From NCBI GenBank assembly GCA_017550535.1, contig JAFZOS010000065.1, positions 1 through 64,000 on the forward strand: DNA of 64,000 nucleotides, in the 5' to 3' direction. The translations under genes were made by a program, and so were the position numbers. Below the pieces are notes generated by a model. It made no database searches. It was given only the letters and a program-made list of their open reading frames with translations, and was not told the origin of the DNA. Shown one piece after another: positions 62,171-64,000 of this stretch (the first letter of the stretch is position 1; each line of letters opens with the position of its first letter). Source of the DNA: Lachnospiraceae bacterium (GTDB lineage Bacteria > Bacillota > Clostridia > Lachnospirales > Lachnospiraceae).

Positions 62171-64000
62171 GTTTTTGATGCCCTCCCCGAATTATGTTCA
62201 TTTACGAATTTTATAAAGTCCGCCTGCTCAAGCGGCTTCGAGAAATAGAAGCCCTGAATGTAATCGCAGCCAAGATCTATGAACCGGTCAAGGGTGCGCT
62301 TGTTCTCAACGCCCTCAACCAATATCTTTTTATTCATCCGCTTTAACATATTCACGGTATTGACTATGGCTATCCACATCTTGGGATCATCCATCTCATC
62401 AACAAAACTCTTGTCAAATTTCACAATATCAAACGGCAGCGATACTACCCTCTTTATGTTCGAATAACCCGTTCCATAGTCATCAAGTGAAAACTTAAAG
62501 CCCATGTTCCACAACCTGAAGATATTTTCATCCGTTATCTTAGGATCGTAATCTGCCGCCGTTTCGGTAAGTTCAAGGTTTACCTGTGAGGGTTTAACAT
62601 TATATTTGTCCGTAAGACCCTTTATCTTATCGGTCAGCCCCGGCTCGATACACTGGGCAACGGAAAGGTTGATCTCGATATACTCAAGTCCGCTTCCCGC
62701 AAAATCACCCCGTCGTATAAACTTTATAACATCCTCCAGAACAAAATCACCGATATCATGTATGGCACCGCTGTTTTCGGCAGCAGGAATGAAAAGCCCC
62801 GGCGAAACATAACCGTATTCTTCATCGAAAAGCCTGATAAGCGCCTCACCGGACACAAACTTATCATCAGCGACCGAGTAGATCGGCTGATAAAACATCC
62901 GGAACCTTTTTTCCTCAATGCCCCTTTTAATGATATTGTCGATCTCGCTCTTCATCCTGTAGTCCTTTGAGTCCAGAATATCAGACAAAAGGACGACCTT
63001 GTCCATATCGGGTATTGTCCTGTGGAAGCTGTTTGAGAAGCTCATAAGCGAACTGTATGACTGCAGGTCATAAGGCGTCCTTGCAAGACATATCTTCGCA
63101 TCAAGACGTATCTCAAGGTTGGCGATCGTAAAGCTCTCCTGCATATATGCAACTATAAGGCGCCCCATATCAAGTGTCTGTTCATATTTATCGGCTTCCG
63201 TGACTATCGCGAAAACACCCCTGCCGTTATAATATACATCCGTGTACAGATTGATTATCTTTCCCATCTGTACAAACTTTGCGCCGGTCCGCTGAAGGGC
63301 TGAATTGTAGATCTCAAGTCCGAGATTAAGCCGGAGTGCACGATGATTTGTTATCTTTATAAGCAGCAGATTTGTCGGACGTCCTACACCGTAAGCACGC
63401 CTCATATCCGTAAAAAATCCGTTCTGGCTCAATGTACCCACAACACCGTCAACCACTTCCTCGGGACGCTGTATTGCGGTGGCTGTCATAAATATGGTAA
63501 GAGCAAGGGCCAATACCTCAACCCTCATGCCGGGATTTATACGCTGCGAAATGACCGCTGTCATATTAAATACTACAAATGAAAGCAGCATTACAAACTC
63601 GGACCTGCGGACCGTCTTCCTGTAACGCACCGTGATCCACAGGATCACAGCAAAATACACAAGTGCGACAACATAGATCACTATTATATACGGACCCCTG
63701 TGATATACACCCTCGGGATCTATATAAAAAACCTTATGGTTAAAACAGTTTACAAGCATACTCAGTGCTACGACTGCATAAGGTATAACAGTGATCCAGA
63801 AATGAACACCCCTGTTCTTTAACAAATGCCATACTCCGAAATAGGAATACAGGAACAAAAGATATGCCGGTGTTGTAAAATTCCTTATAAGATAAAACAG
63901 AGTATTTGAAACAAACTGTACCGGCGCATTCGAAGGCAGCTGTTTAACATAAGTCCCGTAAAGGCTGTCATAAACATCCAGCAGACCTGATAAGATGATC
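62167..64000 (-). CDS. Membrane EAL-domain protein (5' end outside window)
   Basis: The reading frame stays open to the right edge, so at least 611 residues are present and the N-terminus is missing. It aligns in order with the downstream gene: membrane helices, a GGDEF-like domain lacking the motif and an EAL domain with EALIRL, EINLS, ELTETA, SLDDYGTGYSN, VKFDKSFVD and LVEGVENK. All EAL residues expected for phosphodiesterase activity appear intact. An internal TTG at 63858 is not the real start because the homologous region continues upstream. Confidence 0.85.
   Translation of the reverse strand, partial: IILSGLLDVYDSLYGTYVKQLPSNAPVQFVSNTLFYLIRNFTTPAYLLFLYSYFGVWHLLKNRGVHFWITVIPYAVVALSMLVNCFNHKVFYIDPEGVYHRGPYIIVIYVVALVYFAVILWITVRYRKTVRRSEFVMLLSFVVFNMTAVISQRINPGMRVEVLALALTIFMTATAIQRPEEVVDGVVGTLSQNGFFTDMRRAYGVGRPTNLLLIKITNHRALRLNLGLEIYNSALQRTGAKFVQMGKIINLYTDVYYNGRGVFAIVTEADKYEQTLDMGRLIVAYMQESFTIANLEIRLDAKICLARTPYDLQSYSSLMSFSNSFHRTIPDMDKVVLLSDILDSKDYRMKSEIDNIIKRGIEEKRFRMFYQPIYSVADDKFVSGEALIRLFDEEYGYVSPGLFIPAAENSGAIHDIGDFVLEDVIKFIRRGDFAGSGLEYIEINLSVAQCIEPGLTDKIKGLTDKYNVKPSQVNLELTETAADYDPKITDENIFRLWNMGFKFSLDDYGTGYSNIKRVVSLPFDIVKFDKSFVDEMDDPKMWIAIVNTVNMLKRMNKKILVEGVENKRTLDRFIDLGCDYIQGFYFSKPLEQADFIKFVNEHNSGRASKT

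Overview
The window is a gene-dense stretch of a Gram-positive, anaerobic, low-to-mid GC genome, most likely a Clostridia member of the Lachnospiraceae (inference). Supporting marks are a six-subunit Rnf complex, a Na+-pumping biotin-dependent decarboxylase cluster, an oxygen-sensitive class III ribonucleotide reductase with its activase, cmk-ispH-S1 gene order, DUF512-der-plsY-gpsA order, a DUF6472 mini-protein and strong AGGAGG ribosome binding sites. No tRNA, rRNA, CRISPR array, prophage or complete insertion sequence was seen. Most genes lie on the minus strand in tightly packed operons with many 1-, 4- and 8-nt stop/start overlaps.

Layout. 1-1.5 kb: a truncated sugar-type binding lipoprotein and a small lipoprotein. 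1.8-4.15 kb (plus): citrate synthase, a CheY-like receiver and a CheX/CheC-like protein. 4.2-19.8 kb (minus), one long co-directional run: MoxR ATPase, VWA protein, HD-GYP response regulator, two membrane hybrid histidine kinases, then a nucleoside-salvage block (purine nucleoside phosphorylase, BMP-type binding lipoprotein, cytidine deaminase, amidohydrolase), a membrane-anchored MutS-like ATPase, RNase HI, a 48-residue membrane peptide and threonine synthase. 19.9 kb: metF (plus). 20.8-28.5 kb (minus): nrdD, nrdG, dut, DUF512 radical-SAM-like protein, der, plsY, gpsA. A structured 135-bp element sits between nrdG and dut, and tandem NrdR-like boxes lie upstream of nrdD. 28.6-31.7 kb: a WYL regulator, a double-AP2/HNH-like protein and a GH25 muramidase. 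31.7-37.7 kb: apbE (plus) facing rnfCDGEAB (minus).

37.8-44.4 kb: a YprB-like exonuclease, CheR, an S1-domain protein, ispH, cmk, a REP-like palindrome, a flavoprotein and a TetR regulator whose promoter carries a 28-bp palindrome. 44.4-49.8 kb: mmdA-like, oadG, biotin carrier, oadB, oadA. 50-52.6 kb: phosphoesterase-scpA-scpB and rpsU. 52.7-56.5 kb: asnA-alaS. 56.5-64 kb: two tandem EAL proteins, a heterodimeric ABC exporter and a DUF6472 mini-protein.

Functionally the window joins ion-motive energy conservation (Rnf plus the decarboxylase pump, with ApbE able to flavinylate Rnf), anaerobic deoxynucleotide supply, nucleoside salvage, and second-messenger signalling (HD-GYP and EAL proteins). 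The best candidates for something undescribed are the nrdG-dut element, the motif shared by nrdD and the WYL gene, the double-AP2 protein, and the combined CoA-type and oxoacid-type carboxyltransferase cluster. All functions are assigned by reading motifs; no database search was run.
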